Position numbers and translations under genes: made by a program | In this document: piece by piece, positions 35,303-43,651 of the stretch | How positions within the stretch are numbered: the stretch's first letter is position 1 | How the letters are laid out: every line of letters starts with the position of its first letter | Assembly (NCBI RefSeq): GCF_038594605.1 | Contig: NZ_JBCFZM010000002.1 | Coordinates: 372,001 to 436,000, forward strand | DNA from: Alteriqipengyuania bathyomarina_B | Lineage (GTDB): Bacteria; Pseudomonadota; Alphaproteobacteria; Sphingomonadales; Sphingomonadaceae | Reading direction: 5' to 3' | DNA length: 64,000 nucleotides | The notes under the pieces: generated by a model | The model's input: only the letters and a program-made list of their open reading frames with translations | The model's database searches: none | Told to the model about the DNA's origin: nothing

Positions 35303-36064
35303 TTATCTGGGCGGAGAGGCGAGAGATTCTTCGATCACGGTCTCCCACGCGCCGCTCGTATAGTAGTCCGCGCGGACATATTTCGTTCCATCCGCCCGGT
35401 GTTCCCAGCGCCAGCGCAGGGTGCCATCGGGTGAGGTTTGCTCGCCCGCGCGGCCACTGGCCGGGGGCGCGACGAACGGCGCCGATGGAACTTCGGCTCC
35501 GCCGCGTGGACAATCGGCGACCAGTCCGTGAATATCGTCGTAGGCGGTGACCACGATCGTGCTCTCTTCGGCCTCTTCGCTCGACGGCTGCGGGTCGTCC
35601 CGCCCGCCGACGTCGTAGACCCAGTGGTATTCGTCGTCGTAATCCTCACGGCTCCATACGGTCACGTAGGTGCCGACATAGCCTTCTGGATCGAGGAAGC
35701 GTCCACGGCTGACCGCGAGCTTTCCGTCACAGCTCATGAGCACCGTGCGCGGCGACCACTGGGTGGGTTCAGGTGGATCGCTCAGCCCGGCGATCACCAG
35801 CCCCGCAGGAACGGGGCCGCCCCGCCCATGAATCACCGCATCATTGGCGGCGAAAGCGCGGAACGCGGTCCATTGCCCATCCTCGCGTGCGGCGCGGGCG
35901 AATTCCACCTCGCGCGCGACCACCAGGCTGGGCTGCGCGGCATAGGGCGCGCTGGAAAGCGCGCGGTCGATCGCCGCGCGTGGGATCGGCGAACGCCCGC
36001 CGGTGCATGCGGCAAGCGCGAGGCTCGCCGCGACTGCCGCGAAGATCGGCAGCGTCTTGTTCAT
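35303..36064 (-). CDS. Predicted lipoprotein of unknown function
   Basis: A 253-residue product with a lipoprotein signal (ASLALAAC, Cys 20). The mature protein includes AFRAFAANDAVIHGRGGPVP, a segment seen in NTF2/SnoaL-like ligand-binding folds, then a Glu/Asp-rich middle (QPSSEEAEEST). Conserved Trp/Tyr residues (WRWEHRADGTKYVRADYYTS) mark the C-terminus. No enzymatic motif is recognised. Its 5' end overlaps the folD stop by four bases, so it is the last gene of the yggT-folD unit. Confidence 0.75.
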   Translation of the reverse strand: MNKTLPIFAAVAASLALAACTGGRSPIPRAAIDRALSSAPYAAQPSLVVAREVEFARAAREDGQWTAFRAFAANDAVIHGRGGPVPAGLVIAGLSDPPEPTQWSPRTVLMSCDGKLAVSRGRFLDPEGYVGTYVTVWSREDYDDEYHWVYDVGGRDDPQPSSEEAEESTIVVTAYDDIHGLVADCPRGGAEVPSAPFVAPPASGRAGEQTSPDGTLRWRWEHRADGTKYVRADYYTSGAWETVIEESLASPPR

Positions 36065-36954
36065 AGCCCCACCGGCGGATCGAGGCCTTCGTGCATGTGC
36101 GCCGCGACCAGCGTGTTGCGCAGCAGCACCGCGATGGTCATCGGGCCGACCCCGCCCGGCACGGGAGTGATCGCTCCGGCGACCTCTTTTGCAGCCTCGA
36201 AGTCGACATCTCCGACCAGCCGCCCCTTGGCGCCTTCTTCGGCGGGCGCGAGACGGTTGATCCCGACATCGATCACAGTCGCCCCGGGCTTGAGCCAGTC
36301 TGCCTTGACCATTTCCGCACGGCCCACCGCCGCGACCACGATATCCGCGCGCTGGACCACTTCGGGCAGGTCCTTCGTCCGGCTATGCGCGATGGTGACC
36401 GTGGCATTCGCGTCGAGCAGCAGCTGCGCCATCGGCTTGCCGACGATGTTGGAACGTCCGATGACGACAGCATTCATGCCCGACAGGTCGCCGTGGCGAT
36501 CCTTCAGCAGCATGATGCAGCCCAGCGGGGTGCAGGGTACGAAGCCTTCGCGCCCGACCATCAGTCGCCCGGCGCTTTCGACGTGGAAACCGTCGACATC
36601 CTTGCCCGGATCGATTGCCGCGATCACCGCCTGTTCGTCGAGATCGCCCGGCAATGGCAGCTGGACGAGGATACCATCGACCGCAGGGTCGGCGTTCAAT
36701 CGCTCGACCAGCGCGATCAGGTCTTCCTCGGCGGTATCGGCGGGCAGCCGATGCTCGAAGCTTTCCATATTGGCGGCGACGGTGGCCTTGCCCTTGGAAC
36801 GGACATAGACCTCGCTCGCAGCATCCGCGCCGACCAGCACCACCGCGAGGCCCGCCTTGCGGCCCGCCTTCTCGGCAAAGGCGGCGGCGTGGTCGCCCAC
36901 ACGCTCGCGCAGATTGGCGGCGAAGGCCTTCCCATCGATCAGTTCTGCGGTCAC
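36061..36954 (-). CDS. folD: Bifunctional methylene-THF dehydrogenase / methenyl-THF cyclohydrolase
   Basis: It interconverts methylene-, methenyl- and formyl-tetrahydrofolate for purine and formyl-Met synthesis. The 297-residue product shows ASEVYVRSKGKA (Tyr and catalytic Lys), VQLPLPGDLD (substrate-binding), VVIGRSNIVGKPMAQLLL (NADP site) and PVPGGVGPMTIAVLLRN. Length and motifs are fully typical. The start overlaps the yggT stop and the end overlaps the lipoprotein gene. Confidence 0.97.
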   Translation of the reverse strand: MTAELIDGKAFAANLRERVGDHAAAFAEKAGRKAGLAVVLVGADAASEVYVRSKGKATVAANMESFEHRLPADTAEEDLIALVERLNADPAVDGILVQLPLPGDLDEQAVIAAIDPGKDVDGFHVESAGRLMVGREGFVPCTPLGCIMLLKDRHGDLSGMNAVVIGRSNIVGKPMAQLLLDANATVTIAHSRTKDLPEVVQRADIVVAAVGRAEMVKADWLKPGATVIDVGINRLAPAEEGAKGRLVGDVDFEAAKEVAGAITPVPGGVGPMTIAVLLRNTLVAAHMHEGLDPPVGL

Positions 36955-37247
36955 CCAACGCTCCTAATGATCGATGACAGGATGATGAGCATGATCTGGA
37001 GCGCGATGATCAGCACCAGCGGCGAGAAGTCGATCGCGCCGGTCTGGGGCAGAATGTTACGGATCGGGCGCAGCACCGGATCGAGCAGCGAATTGATTGA
37101 TCGGTAGATCGCCAGCACGAAATCGTTGCCCCGGCTGACTACGTTGAATGCCAGCAGCAGGCCGATCACGAACTGGACGATGATCAGCATCACGAACACG
37201 TTCGTGAGCAGCTCGATGATCTGGTAGATAGTGTAAAGGGCTTGCAT
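36951..37247 (-). CDS. yggT: YggT family membrane protein
   Basis: A 98-residue protein with two membrane helices separated by an amphipathic segment (FNVVSRGNDFVLAIYRSINS, LLDPVLRPIRNILPQTGAID). The DPxLRPIRxxxP motif is the family signature. YggT proteins are linked to envelope integrity and cation tolerance, but function is not settled. It overlaps folD by four bases. Confidence 0.93.
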   Translation of the reverse strand: MQALYTIYQIIELLTNVFVMLIIVQFVIGLLLAFNVVSRGNDFVLAIYRSINSLLDPVLRPIRNILPQTGAIDFSPLVLIIALQIMLIILSSIIRSVG

Positions 37248-37276
37248 GGTGGCCCTGTCTCCTGAGGTTTCGGTTG

Positions 37277-37300
37277 GGCGTCTTAGGAGAGTAAGACGCC
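37277..37300 (-). terminator. Strong hairpin between argB and yggT
   Basis: A perfect 9-bp stem GGCGTCTTA/TAAGACGCC with a six-base loop lies 22 bases past argB and 30 bases before yggT. There is no T tract, so it may act as a terminator, an mRNA stabiliser or both. Confidence 0.5.
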
Positions 37301-37322
37301 TCTGGGCAAAGGCAAGGCCGCC

Positions 37323-38255
37323 CTAGCCGTTTTCGCGGGCCCTGACGAGCGTGCCGGCACCGCTGGCGGTGAAGAACTCGAGCAGCATCGCATGGTCGAC
37401 CCGCCCGTCGAGGATGACCGCCGCCTCGCACCCGTCGCGGGTCGCGGACAGGCAGGTTTCCAGCTTGGGGATCATCCCGCCGGTGATGACACCCTGCTTG
37501 CGCAGCGCCTCGATCTTCGCTTCGTCGAGCTCGGTCACCAGTTGCCCGTCGCCATCGAGCACGCCCGCCACGTCGGTCAGCAACAGCAGGCGCGCGGCGC
37601 CCATCGCTCCGGCAATCGCGCCAGCCATGGTGTCGGCATTGATGTTGAAGGTCTCGCCATTCTCGCCCGCGCCGATCGGGGCGATGACGGGTATCAGCCC
37701 GCTCTCGGTCGCCATTTCGATCACTTTCGGGTCAATCGTTTCGGGTTCGCCGACGAAGCCCAGGTCGACCATCTGCTCGATCGCGCTGTCCTGCGTCCGC
37801 GTCTCGCGGCTGACCTTGCGGGCGCGCACCAGCCCGGCGTCCTTGCCCGAGATACCCAGCGCGCGCCCTCCGGCGGCGTGGATCGCGGCGACGATCTGTT
37901 TGTTGATCGCGCCCGAGAGGACCATTTCGGCAATCTCGACCGTGGCTTCGTCGGTCACCCGCAGCCCGTCGACGAAGCGGCTCTCGACGCCCAGTCGCCC
38001 CAGCATCGCGCCGATCTGCGGTCCGCCGCCGTGGACCACCACCGGGTTGATGCCGACCGCTTTCAGCAGCACGACATCCTGCGCGAAACTGGCGGCCGCG
38101 GCATGGTCGCCCATCGCGTGGCCGCCATACTTCACCACGAATGTGCGCCCTGCGTAGCGACGCAGGAAGGGCAGCGCCTCGATCAGGACGCTGGCCTTGG
38201 CGCCGGGCTGCAACGGTTCGCCCCCGCTCGCGGGGTTGTCAGGTGTCTCGCTCAT
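37323..38255 (-). CDS. argB: Acetylglutamate kinase
   Basis: It phosphorylates N-acetylglutamate, the second step of arginine synthesis. The 310-residue product has the ATP-binding FVVKYGGHAMGD, the substrate motif VVHGGGPQIGAML (also GVESRFVDGLRVTDEATVE), and later KIEALRKQGVITGGMIPKLE. The first 25 residues are a nonconserved leader. No other arg gene is nearby. Confidence 0.97.
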   Translation of the reverse strand: MSETPDNPASGGEPLQPGAKASVLIEALPFLRRYAGRTFVVKYGGHAMGDHAAAASFAQDVVLLKAVGINPVVVHGGGPQIGAMLGRLGVESRFVDGLRVTDEATVEIAEMVLSGAINKQIVAAIHAAGGRALGISGKDAGLVRARKVSRETRTQDSAIEQMVDLGFVGEPETIDPKVIEMATESGLIPVIAPIGAGENGETFNINADTMAGAIAGAMGAARLLLLTDVAGVLDGDGQLVTELDEAKIEALRKQGVITGGMIPKLETCLSATRDGCEAAVILDGRVDHAMLLEFFTASGAGTLVRARENG

Positions 38256-38288
38256 GCCCCGCGCGCTAGCGGGCGATGCGCGATTCGG

Positions 38289-38315
38289 GAAGGCGGGACC
38301 ACATGCCCCGCCTTC
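38289..38315 (-). terminator. Hairpin after acidic membrane-protein gene
   Basis: A perfect 9-bp stem GAAGGCGGG/CCCGCCTTC with a nine-base loop, 12 bases past the stop of the minus-strand gene ending at 38328. Lacks a T tract. Confidence 0.5.
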
Positions 38316-38327
38316 ATCTACCAGGCA

Positions 38328-38657
38328 TTATTCTGCGGGGACGGTGCCGCCCGGGTCGGTCGCGACGTCGCCATCATCCTCGGCGGTCACGCTTTCATCG
38401 GCGGTCACGGTGTCCACCTGGTTGACCCCGTTCACATCGTCGAGCGCCTCTTCGGTCAGCTGCTCTTCGTCGGTCAGGTCGGTATTGAGCCGCTCTTCCT
38501 GCGTGGTCACCGCGCTGTCTGGCAGTTCGGGATCGTCGCCATCGGCGTTGAGGAAGATGATCACCGCCGCAATCGCGAGGACCACGATCACGCCGAACCA
38601 CAGCCACTTGCTCGAACCCGATTTCTGGATCGGGGCGTCGTCATTCAGATTGGCCAT
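38328..38657 (-). CDS. Small acidic membrane-anchored protein
   Basis: From the ATG at 38657 (AGGAGA site eight bases upstream) the product has 109 residues: a short N-terminus, one membrane helix (WLWFGVIVVLAIAAVIIFLN), then a strongly acidic, Asp/Glu/Thr-rich tail to the end with no Cys and few aromatic residues. It is not recognised. The longer frame to 38747 adds sequence unlike a protein start. Confidence 0.65.
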   Translation of the reverse strand: MANLNDDAPIQKSGSSKWLWFGVIVVLAIAAVIIFLNADGDDPELPDSAVTTQEERLNTDLTDEEQLTEEALDDVNGVNQVDTVTADESVTAEDDGDVATDPGGTVPAE

Positions 38658-38781
38658 CTTGCTGTCTCCTGTTGGTCGGCAGACGCAAGGATGCTCGCCC
38701 GCCCTTTCGGGGATGCAACCAGCGGTCGGCGGGTGGGGTTCCGACATTGCGCGCGAGAGGCCCCGGTGGCAGGCTGCCGCG

Positions 38782-39420
38782 ATGAAGCTCTTCTACCCGC
38801 TCGCCGCCCTCCCCGTTGCGATGATGGCTATCGCCTCCTGCGCGACCATGCCGTCCGATGCCGGCGATCCGCAGGCCGCCTTCTGGGATGCGCTCGCCAG
38901 CCATTGCGGCAATGCCTACGAGGGCGCGCTGGTGAGCGAGGATGCGCGCGATGCGGACATGGCGGGCAATGCGATGGTCGCGCATTGGGCGCAGTGCAGC
39001 GACAACCGGATCGCGGTCGCCTTCCACATTTTCGACGGTGACGCCCATGGCGGCTGGAATAGGAGCCGCACGTGGATCCTGACCCGCAACGCCGGTGTCA
39101 TCACGCTCAAGCACGATCACCGCCATGCCGATGGGGAGGCGGACGCGGTGACCTTCTACGGCGGCACCACCGCCACGCCCGGCACACCGAACGCGCAGGA
39201 CTTCCCCGTCGACCCTGAGAGCATCGCCCTGTTCGAGCGCGAGGGCCTCGACGCCTCGCTGACCAATGTGTGGCGGATGGAGGTCGATCCGGCGGGCAGG
39301 GAAGACGCACGCTTTGTGTATCAGCTGACCCGCGGCAACGACCCCTCGCGCCTGTTCCGCGTGGCCTTCGACGCGAGCGAGCCCGTCACGCCGCCGCCGC
39401 CCGCATGGGGCTGGGAGTAG
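38782..39420 (+). CDS. Predicted lipoprotein of unknown function
   Basis: A 212-residue product with lipobox AIASC (Cys 20). The mature protein contains two early Cys (ASHCGNAYEGAL; AHWAQCSDN), HIFDGDAHGGWNRSRTWILT, DHRHADGEADAVTFYGGTT and NVWRMEVDPAGREDARFVYQ. The patterned His and Asp suggest a beta-rich fold with possible metal or ligand contact, but no known family is confidently recognised. Confidence 0.75.
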   Translation: MKLFYPLAALPVAMMAIASCATMPSDAGDPQAAFWDALASHCGNAYEGALVSEDARDADMAGNAMVAHWAQCSDNRIAVAFHIFDGDAHGGWNRSRTWILTRNAGVITLKHDHRHADGEADAVTFYGGTTATPGTPNAQDFPVDPESIALFEREGLDASLTNVWRMEVDPAGREDARFVYQLTRGNDPSRLFRVAFDASEPVTPPPPAWGWE

Positions 39421-39596
39421 CGAGGGGGCATAGCCGCCGCCGATCATTCCAACTGATGTGGACCGTTTGGAACACGGTCCAGGACAAGAAGACCTGCCTG
39501 CAGGCTATCGGCATCGGCGCGTGGCGGCGGGAGCGGTGGCGGGCTTCGGACAGGCCTGGCACCCGCACACCGCTGTAGGACAGGCGCGCGGCGACC
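39421..39596. other. Intergenic stretch with a perfect hairpin and a doubtful small ORF
   Basis: TGGACCGT-ttggaac-ACGGTCCA (39459-39481) is a perfect 8-bp stem between convergent genes. A 40-codon frame (39455-39577) overlaps it but has Trp/Arg-rich composition and is not supported as a gene. Confidence 0.5.
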
Positions 39597-39848
39597 CTAT
39601 TCGTCGGGCGCGGCGGCCTCTTCTTCCGCGTCGCCCTGCGCCATCTCTTCGGGCGGCACGTTGGTCATCTCGGTTTCGGGCACGTCGACCGGAACGCTGT
39701 TAGCCTCCTCGTCGGCGACGATCAGTTCGCCGCCGCTCTCGTCGGTGGCGTCGACTTCGTACGTGGTGTCCTCGCTCTCGGCGTTGCACGCGGCGAGCGA
39801 CAGCGCGGCGAGAATCGCGACGGCGGCGGAGATGGAACGGACGGTCAT
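39597..39848 (-). CDS. Small acidic lipoprotein
   Basis: Start ATG at 39848 with a GGGAGC site. The 83-residue product has a lipoprotein signal (ALSLAAC) and a mature part dominated by Glu, Asp, Ser and Ala, without aromatic residues except one Tyr. Function unknown. The upstream extension of the frame lacks a translation signal. Confidence 0.68.
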   Translation of the reverse strand: MTVRSISAAVAILAALSLAACNAESEDTTYEVDATDESGGELIVADEEANSVPVDVPETEMTNVPPEEMAQGDAEEEAAAPDE

Positions 39849-39979
39849 GGCAAAGCTCCCTCGATCGGCTGAACGAAGCGCGAAAATCGCATCGTCGCGC
39901 AGCATTGGCAAGCTCTGCGGTTTCATGCGCCCGCGGCTTGGGGTATTACGCGCATGGTACGGCGAGGGAGACACCGGGC

Positions 39980-40474
39980 ATGAGCAGGACGCAATACGGC
40001 ATGGGCCACGGCGAGGTTGGTCGCGAGGCGCAGCCCGCAGACCAGGGCGCCTCGAACACCGGCGTGACGCTCTATCGCCCGATCATCTACCTCGCCAATC
40101 TGTTCACCGGTTTCAGCGTGCTGATCGGCCTGATCCTCGCCTATGTGTGGCGCAACGACGCGGATGTGACCGAGTGGGAGGAGACGCACCTCACCTACCT
40201 CATCCGCACCTTCTGGATCGGCTTCTGGCTGATGCTGCTGACCATCCTCGCGGTGGTGGGCGGAGCGATCGCGGTGTCGGTCGGCGTTCCGCTGGCAGAC
40301 TACGCGGGGCAGCAGGGCGACGGCCCGCCGCCGCCCGCCGTGGTCGCAATGTTTTTCGGCGCGCTGCTGATCGGCTTTCTGCTGTTCGTCTGGTACTGCG
40401 TGCGCAGCATCCTCTCGCTCGCCAATGCGGCCAACCGGCGGCCGATGCCGAGCCCCAAGACTTGGCTGTTCTGA
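39980..40474 (+). CDS. DUF4870-like membrane protein
   Basis: A 164-residue inner-membrane protein. After a hydrophilic start it has the segment VTLYRPIIYLANLFTGFSVL, then TEWEETHLTYLIRTFWIGFW, and a last helix with VWYCVRSILSLANAAN. These resemble the four-helix DUF4870/DUF805-type proteins of unknown function. Start chosen at 39980 (a GGGAG site 10 bases upstream). Confidence 0.7.
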   Translation: MSRTQYGMGHGEVGREAQPADQGASNTGVTLYRPIIYLANLFTGFSVLIGLILAYVWRNDADVTEWEETHLTYLIRTFWIGFWLMLLTILAVVGGAIAVSVGVPLADYAGQQGDGPPPPAVVAMFFGALLIGFLLFVWYCVRSILSLANAANRRPMPSPKTWLF

Positions 40475-40492
40475 GATAGGGCGCGCAGACGA

Positions 40493-41284
40493 TCACTCTT
40501 CGTCGATATCTTCGGTCATGATGTCCTCGGCCATCGTGTCGGCCTCGGCAGCGCGTGCTTCCCTCGCCTCCCGCTCCTCATTTTCGATACGGCCCCAGTC
40601 CCGGCTCTCGATCGCGCGCTGCATGATGATGTTCCAGGGCTCGTTCGGCCCGTCCAGCTGGCGTCCAATATCCTGCGCCATCAGCTGCGATGCGCGATCC
40701 TCTTGCGTGAGAAGGATCATGCGCTCCGCTTCGAGCATGGCGACCCGCGCATCGGATGGGGCTGCAGCAACCTTGGCGTAGAACCGCGTCAGCCTCAGCC
40801 ACGGCGCATCCTCGGCCAGCACGTCTTCCGCCCAGCGCGAAAAGGGCCCACCGGCCGATCGCCATTCGCCATCGCGCCGTTCGAGGAAGAACAGCGCGGT
40901 GGTATCGGCGGGGAACATGTAACGGATACAGCCGCCGATGTAGCTCAGCGGGTGGGCCTCTTCGAGTTCGTAGGGATCGCTGAATACGTAGTAGCCGCGC
41001 CCGTTCGTGTCCTCGACCGTGTAGGCACCTCGGATCGTGATCGGTGCGGGCGGCATCGTGCCCTTGACGGCTTCGACGGGTTCGACCGTAATCGCCGACT
41101 CGAACGGCCCTTCAGCCTCATCGCCGCCGCTCACCCTGCCGAGGAGGATGAGCTGAGCATCGGCTGCCAGCTCCAGATTGGTCGGCACGCGATAATCGGA
41201 AACGACGCTGCACGCCTGCGCCGCCGGGGGTGCGATGACGCCGGACAGGATGGCGATGGCGGTGAGTGCGTATCTGACGGACAT
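40493..41284 (-). CDS. Secreted protein of unknown function, Cys at mature N-terminus
   Basis: From the ATG at 41284 (AGGGAG site) the product has 263 residues with a signal peptide. Cleavage after PPAAQA would leave a mature N-terminus beginning CSVVSDY. A Cys-led start followed by a beta-rich domain (AQLILLGRVSGG, AITVEPVEAVKGTMPPAPIT) recalls netrin/TIMP-like NTR modules, a tentative comparison. The C-terminal third is helical and Glu/Arg/Ala-rich, ending in an acidic tail. Confidence 0.7.
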   Translation of the reverse strand: MSVRYALTAIAILSGVIAPPAAQACSVVSDYRVPTNLELAADAQLILLGRVSGGDEAEGPFESAITVEPVEAVKGTMPPAPITIRGAYTVEDTNGRGYYVFSDPYELEEAHPLSYIGGCIRYMFPADTTALFFLERRDGEWRSAGGPFSRWAEDVLAEDAPWLRLTRFYAKVAAAPSDARVAMLEAERMILLTQEDRASQLMAQDIGRQLDGPNEPWNIIMQRAIESRDWGRIENEEREAREARAAEADTMAEDIMTEDIDEE

Positions 41285-41469
41285 GAACGGGACTCCCTGG
41301 GCTTCGTGGCGCAGGGTAAGCCGCAGGAGCGAAGACGCAAGCGCCCTCCCGACTGGTTGAGCGAGCATCGCAGCCAAGGCCAAGACACGTCTCTTTTGAA
41401 CGGCTTAGCAGCTCTTCGCAGGGGATGGCGTTCACTTCTTCTTGAGGAATTCTGCGCGATGATGCGAGC

Positions 41470-42075
41470 ATGGGAGAACCCGTGCCATTTCGTCGAACCG
41501 GCTTTCGTCGCGACCGAAGTCGCGTCGGGAATGGTGCGGGAAATCGCGTGGGTGGAGAGCGATCTTCGGGTGCGGCCTGGCACGTTTCGGCTCGGGTCTT
41601 CGGCGTGGTGCTGGTCGCGGCGCCGCTGGCGGTGTTCACCGCGATCCTCTTTGCCGACGGCGTGCCCGGTGTGGTGGCGGCAGGGCCGGGCAAGACGCCG
41701 GCGGCCCAAGCGCGGCAGATCGTCTCGGCGCGTTTTTCGCGCTGCATTGGCGGCGCGCGGCATACCTGCGTGGTCGATGGCGACACGATCTGGCTGGAAG
41801 GCACCAAGATCCGCATCGCCGATATCGACGCGCCGGAAATCTCGCAGCCGTCCTGCGAGGCGGAGCGGATCGTCGGCGAACGTGCGACCGAGCGGTTGAC
41901 GCGGTGGCTCAACGCAGGCGCGTTCGAGGTCCACCCCAACCCCGAAGGCCGCGACACCGACCGCTACGGCCGCAAGCTGCACGTGCTGGCGCGAAACGGC
42001 GAGAGCGCGGTCGAGGCGCTGGCGGCACACGGTGTTGCCAGCCGCTGGGGCGGCAGGGGCAAGAACTGGTGCTGA
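41470..42075 (+). CDS. Staphylococcal-nuclease-like (SNase) protein
   Basis: A 201-residue protein with an Arg/Gly-rich N-terminus, one membrane helix (VFGVVLVAAPLAVFTAILFA) and an SNase OB-fold domain: CVVDGDTIWLEGTKIRIADI with the Asp-Ala-Pro-Glu motif, and DTDRYGRKLHVLARNGESAV. The catalytic Arg, Glu and Arg positions of the family appear present. It probably acts as a membrane-anchored or exported nuclease. The start ATG at 41470 lacks a strong ribosome site; the true start may be internal. Confidence 0.85.
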   Translation: MGEPVPFRRTGFRRDRSRVGNGAGNRVGGERSSGAAWHVSARVFGVVLVAAPLAVFTAILFADGVPGVVAAGPGKTPAAQARQIVSARFSRCIGGARHTCVVDGDTIWLEGTKIRIADIDAPEISQPSCEAERIVGERATERLTRWLNAGAFEVHPNPEGRDTDRYGRKLHVLARNGESAVEALAAHGVASRWGGRGKNWC

Positions 42076-42147
42076 GCAAGGCTGCGGGCGCGATTTGAGC
42101 GCTGCGAGCGGCGATCGAAAGCCGTCGATGGCGATGCCCCGGGGCGA

Positions 42148-42173
42148 TGGCCTGACACACCTGACACAGTGTC
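42148..42173 (-). repeat. 26-bp dispersed repeat, copy 2
   Basis: Exact inverted copy of 27257-27282. A six-A run lies just beyond it, mirroring the T6 run of copy 1. Confidence 0.95.
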
Positions 42174-42326
42174 CAGAAGCAAAAAAGCGCGCGCGCTGTT
42201 CGCAGCCTGAATGGCCGGGCACCAACAGTGCAGTACATGGGAAAGACGGCGGACATGCGCGCAAAAGCCTAGCACTGCGCCTCGCCTGTAGGACAGCGCG
42301 GGTCGCACACCCAGCGCGGTCCGCGC

Positions 42327-42502
42327 TTGCCTTCTGCACGGCCCGATCTATCGGGCTGCACCCGCCGGAGGATGGTCCGCCCGCGCGACAGCTTCACCTG
42401 TGAGGGAGGTAGCCGATGTTTGCACTGCTGTTTCCCGCGCCACAGGGATAGCACGCGCCTGAGCGTGAGTGTCGGCCCGCGTTCGAAGGAACGCGCGCCT
42501 GC
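42327..42502 (+). repeat. Diverged direct repeat, copy A
   Basis: By eye this segment aligns with 43388-43552. Shared blocks include GCACCCGC, GATAGCCGAT/GGTAGCCGAT, CTGCT-TTCC, ACAG-G-TA-GCA-GCGC and TTCGA near the end. Copy A holds a leader-like mini-ORF and a hairpin ahead of the gene at 42530. Confidence 0.5.
42416..42451 (+). other. Possible 11-codon leader ORF with strong ribosome site, followed by hairpin
   Basis: GGGAGGT precedes an ATG that opens MFALLFPAPQG. A perfect stem CGCGTTC-gaag-GAACGCG (42478-42495) follows, then the gene at 42530. The order mini-ORF, hairpin, gene is that of leader-controlled genes, but no repeated regulatory codon is obvious. Confidence 0.35.
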
Positions 42503-42529
42503 CTGACAGCCCCTCGCGGGGGAATTTGC

Positions 42530-42931
42530 ATGTATCTGCGATTTACCGTGCCCACGGAGCACGGCGGCACGGTTACGCGTGCGCGCCTTGCGCCGGGGCC
42601 GTTCCGGCTCGCCTGCAATCTCTATTGGAATGGCGAGCACGATAGTGATCCGGTGCTGCTCGCGCTGCGGCGCGAACTGGACTGGTTCAACGATCAGTTG
42701 CCCGTGCCCGAGCGCTTCGACGTGAAGGCGCGCGGGCGGTGGTTCAGCGACGGCGTCTGCTGGTTCCGCGACGATGCGCGCGAGATGCTTGCCCATATGG
42801 AAGCGCTCGTCAGCCTGGTCGAGGAATGCGGCGTGCCGGTGGAGCGCAACTGGACCCGCGACCCGGGCCAGCTGCTCTACCGCGACCGCTGGCAGATCGT
42901 CGCCATGCCGGATCGGCATTCGATCCATTGA
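42530..42931 (+). CDS. Conserved-looking hypothetical protein
   Basis: A 133-residue, Trp/Arg-rich cytoplasmic protein (WFNDQLPVPERFDVKARGRW; DGVCWFRDDAREMLAHMEAL; VERNWTRDPGQLLYRDRWQI). It has no signal peptide or membrane helix. A GGGGG site precedes the ATG. The balanced codon use and compact domain-like sequence support a real gene; no family is assigned. Confidence 0.75.
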   Translation: MYLRFTVPTEHGGTVTRARLAPGPFRLACNLYWNGEHDSDPVLLALRRELDWFNDQLPVPERFDVKARGRWFSDGVCWFRDDAREMLAHMEALVSLVEECGVPVERNWTRDPGQLLYRDRWQIVAMPDRHSIH

Positions 42932-42981
42932 GTGAGTGCCCGGGCGCGCGGTGCGTCCGGGCACAATAACAGGAGGTTACG

Positions 42982-43244
42982 ATGACCCACGATTACGAAC
43001 ACTACGACACCGGCCCAAGCTTTCGAGCGGACCAGCAAGCGGCGTAAGGGCTTCCCCAGCGAGAAGCGGGTGAAGCGCCCCAAGAACGGAAAGCTGCGGA
43101 TGATCAAGGGCGGCGAGATCGAACTGCTCGAAAAGCTCGGGCGGAACGACCCGTGCCCGTGCGATTCGGGGAAGAGATTTCAAACGCTGCTGCCTGCGCT
43201 CGGGCCGCTATGACGGCGCCGAGCGGCGGGATTATTGGCGGTGA
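42982..43244 (+). pseudogene. SEC-C motif protein gene with two single-base frameshifts
   Basis: A strong site (AGGAGG) precedes the ATG at 42982, but the frame stops after 21 codons. Removing one C from the CCC run at 42986-42988 and one T from the TTT run at 43178-43180 restores an 86-residue protein. It begins MTTITNTTTPAQAFERTSKR and ends in a SEC-C zinc motif (GRNDPCPCDSGKRFKRCC) plus LRSGRYDGAERRDYWR. Both corrections fall in homopolymers and together return the exact SEC-C cysteine spacing, which is unlikely by chance. It is either a decaying gene or a site of sequencing error. Confidence 0.85.
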
Positions 43245-43651
43245 GGGGTAGAGTGCGCCGGGCGGGCCGAGAGGTGCGCACGAGGCGGGACCTATTTGGA
43301 TGGCCTCAACGCAGGCCGCTATCGCCGCAAGCCGCGCATGTCGGCCCGCGCGTGTCGGCGCGGCGCGGTGGCGAGGCGGACGTCCCGCTTGCGCCTTAAT
43401 TTCAGCCTTGTGGGCCGCACCCGCTGAACGAATGGCCCAACAGGCCAGATGCTGCAAATAGGAAGATAGCCGATTTTACGCCGCTGCTTCCTTCACTACA
43501 GAGTAAGCAAGCGCATTCACGTGATCGCTGCTTTCGAGCTTCTAAATGCGCCGGCACACGAATCAAATCAGATACACTTTCGCCTTCACACTGCAGCCGG
43601 GCGTCTCCGCTCCTTGATATCTGGTGTCCCTAAGATTGGGTCCCAAAGCCG
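43245..43651. other. Gene-free stretch marking a GC transition
   Basis: No supported coding frame. The first half is GC-rich; base composition drops near 43450 and stays low to about 44570. It holds the second, diverged copy of a direct repeat (43388-43552). Confidence 0.65.
43388..43552 (+). repeat. Diverged direct repeat, copy B
   Basis: Aligns by eye with 42327-42502, with the GATAGCCGAT core at about 43465. It has lost the ribosome site and ATG of the mini-ORF in copy A (ATT in place of ATG). It lies at the entry to the low-GC patch. Confidence 0.5.
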
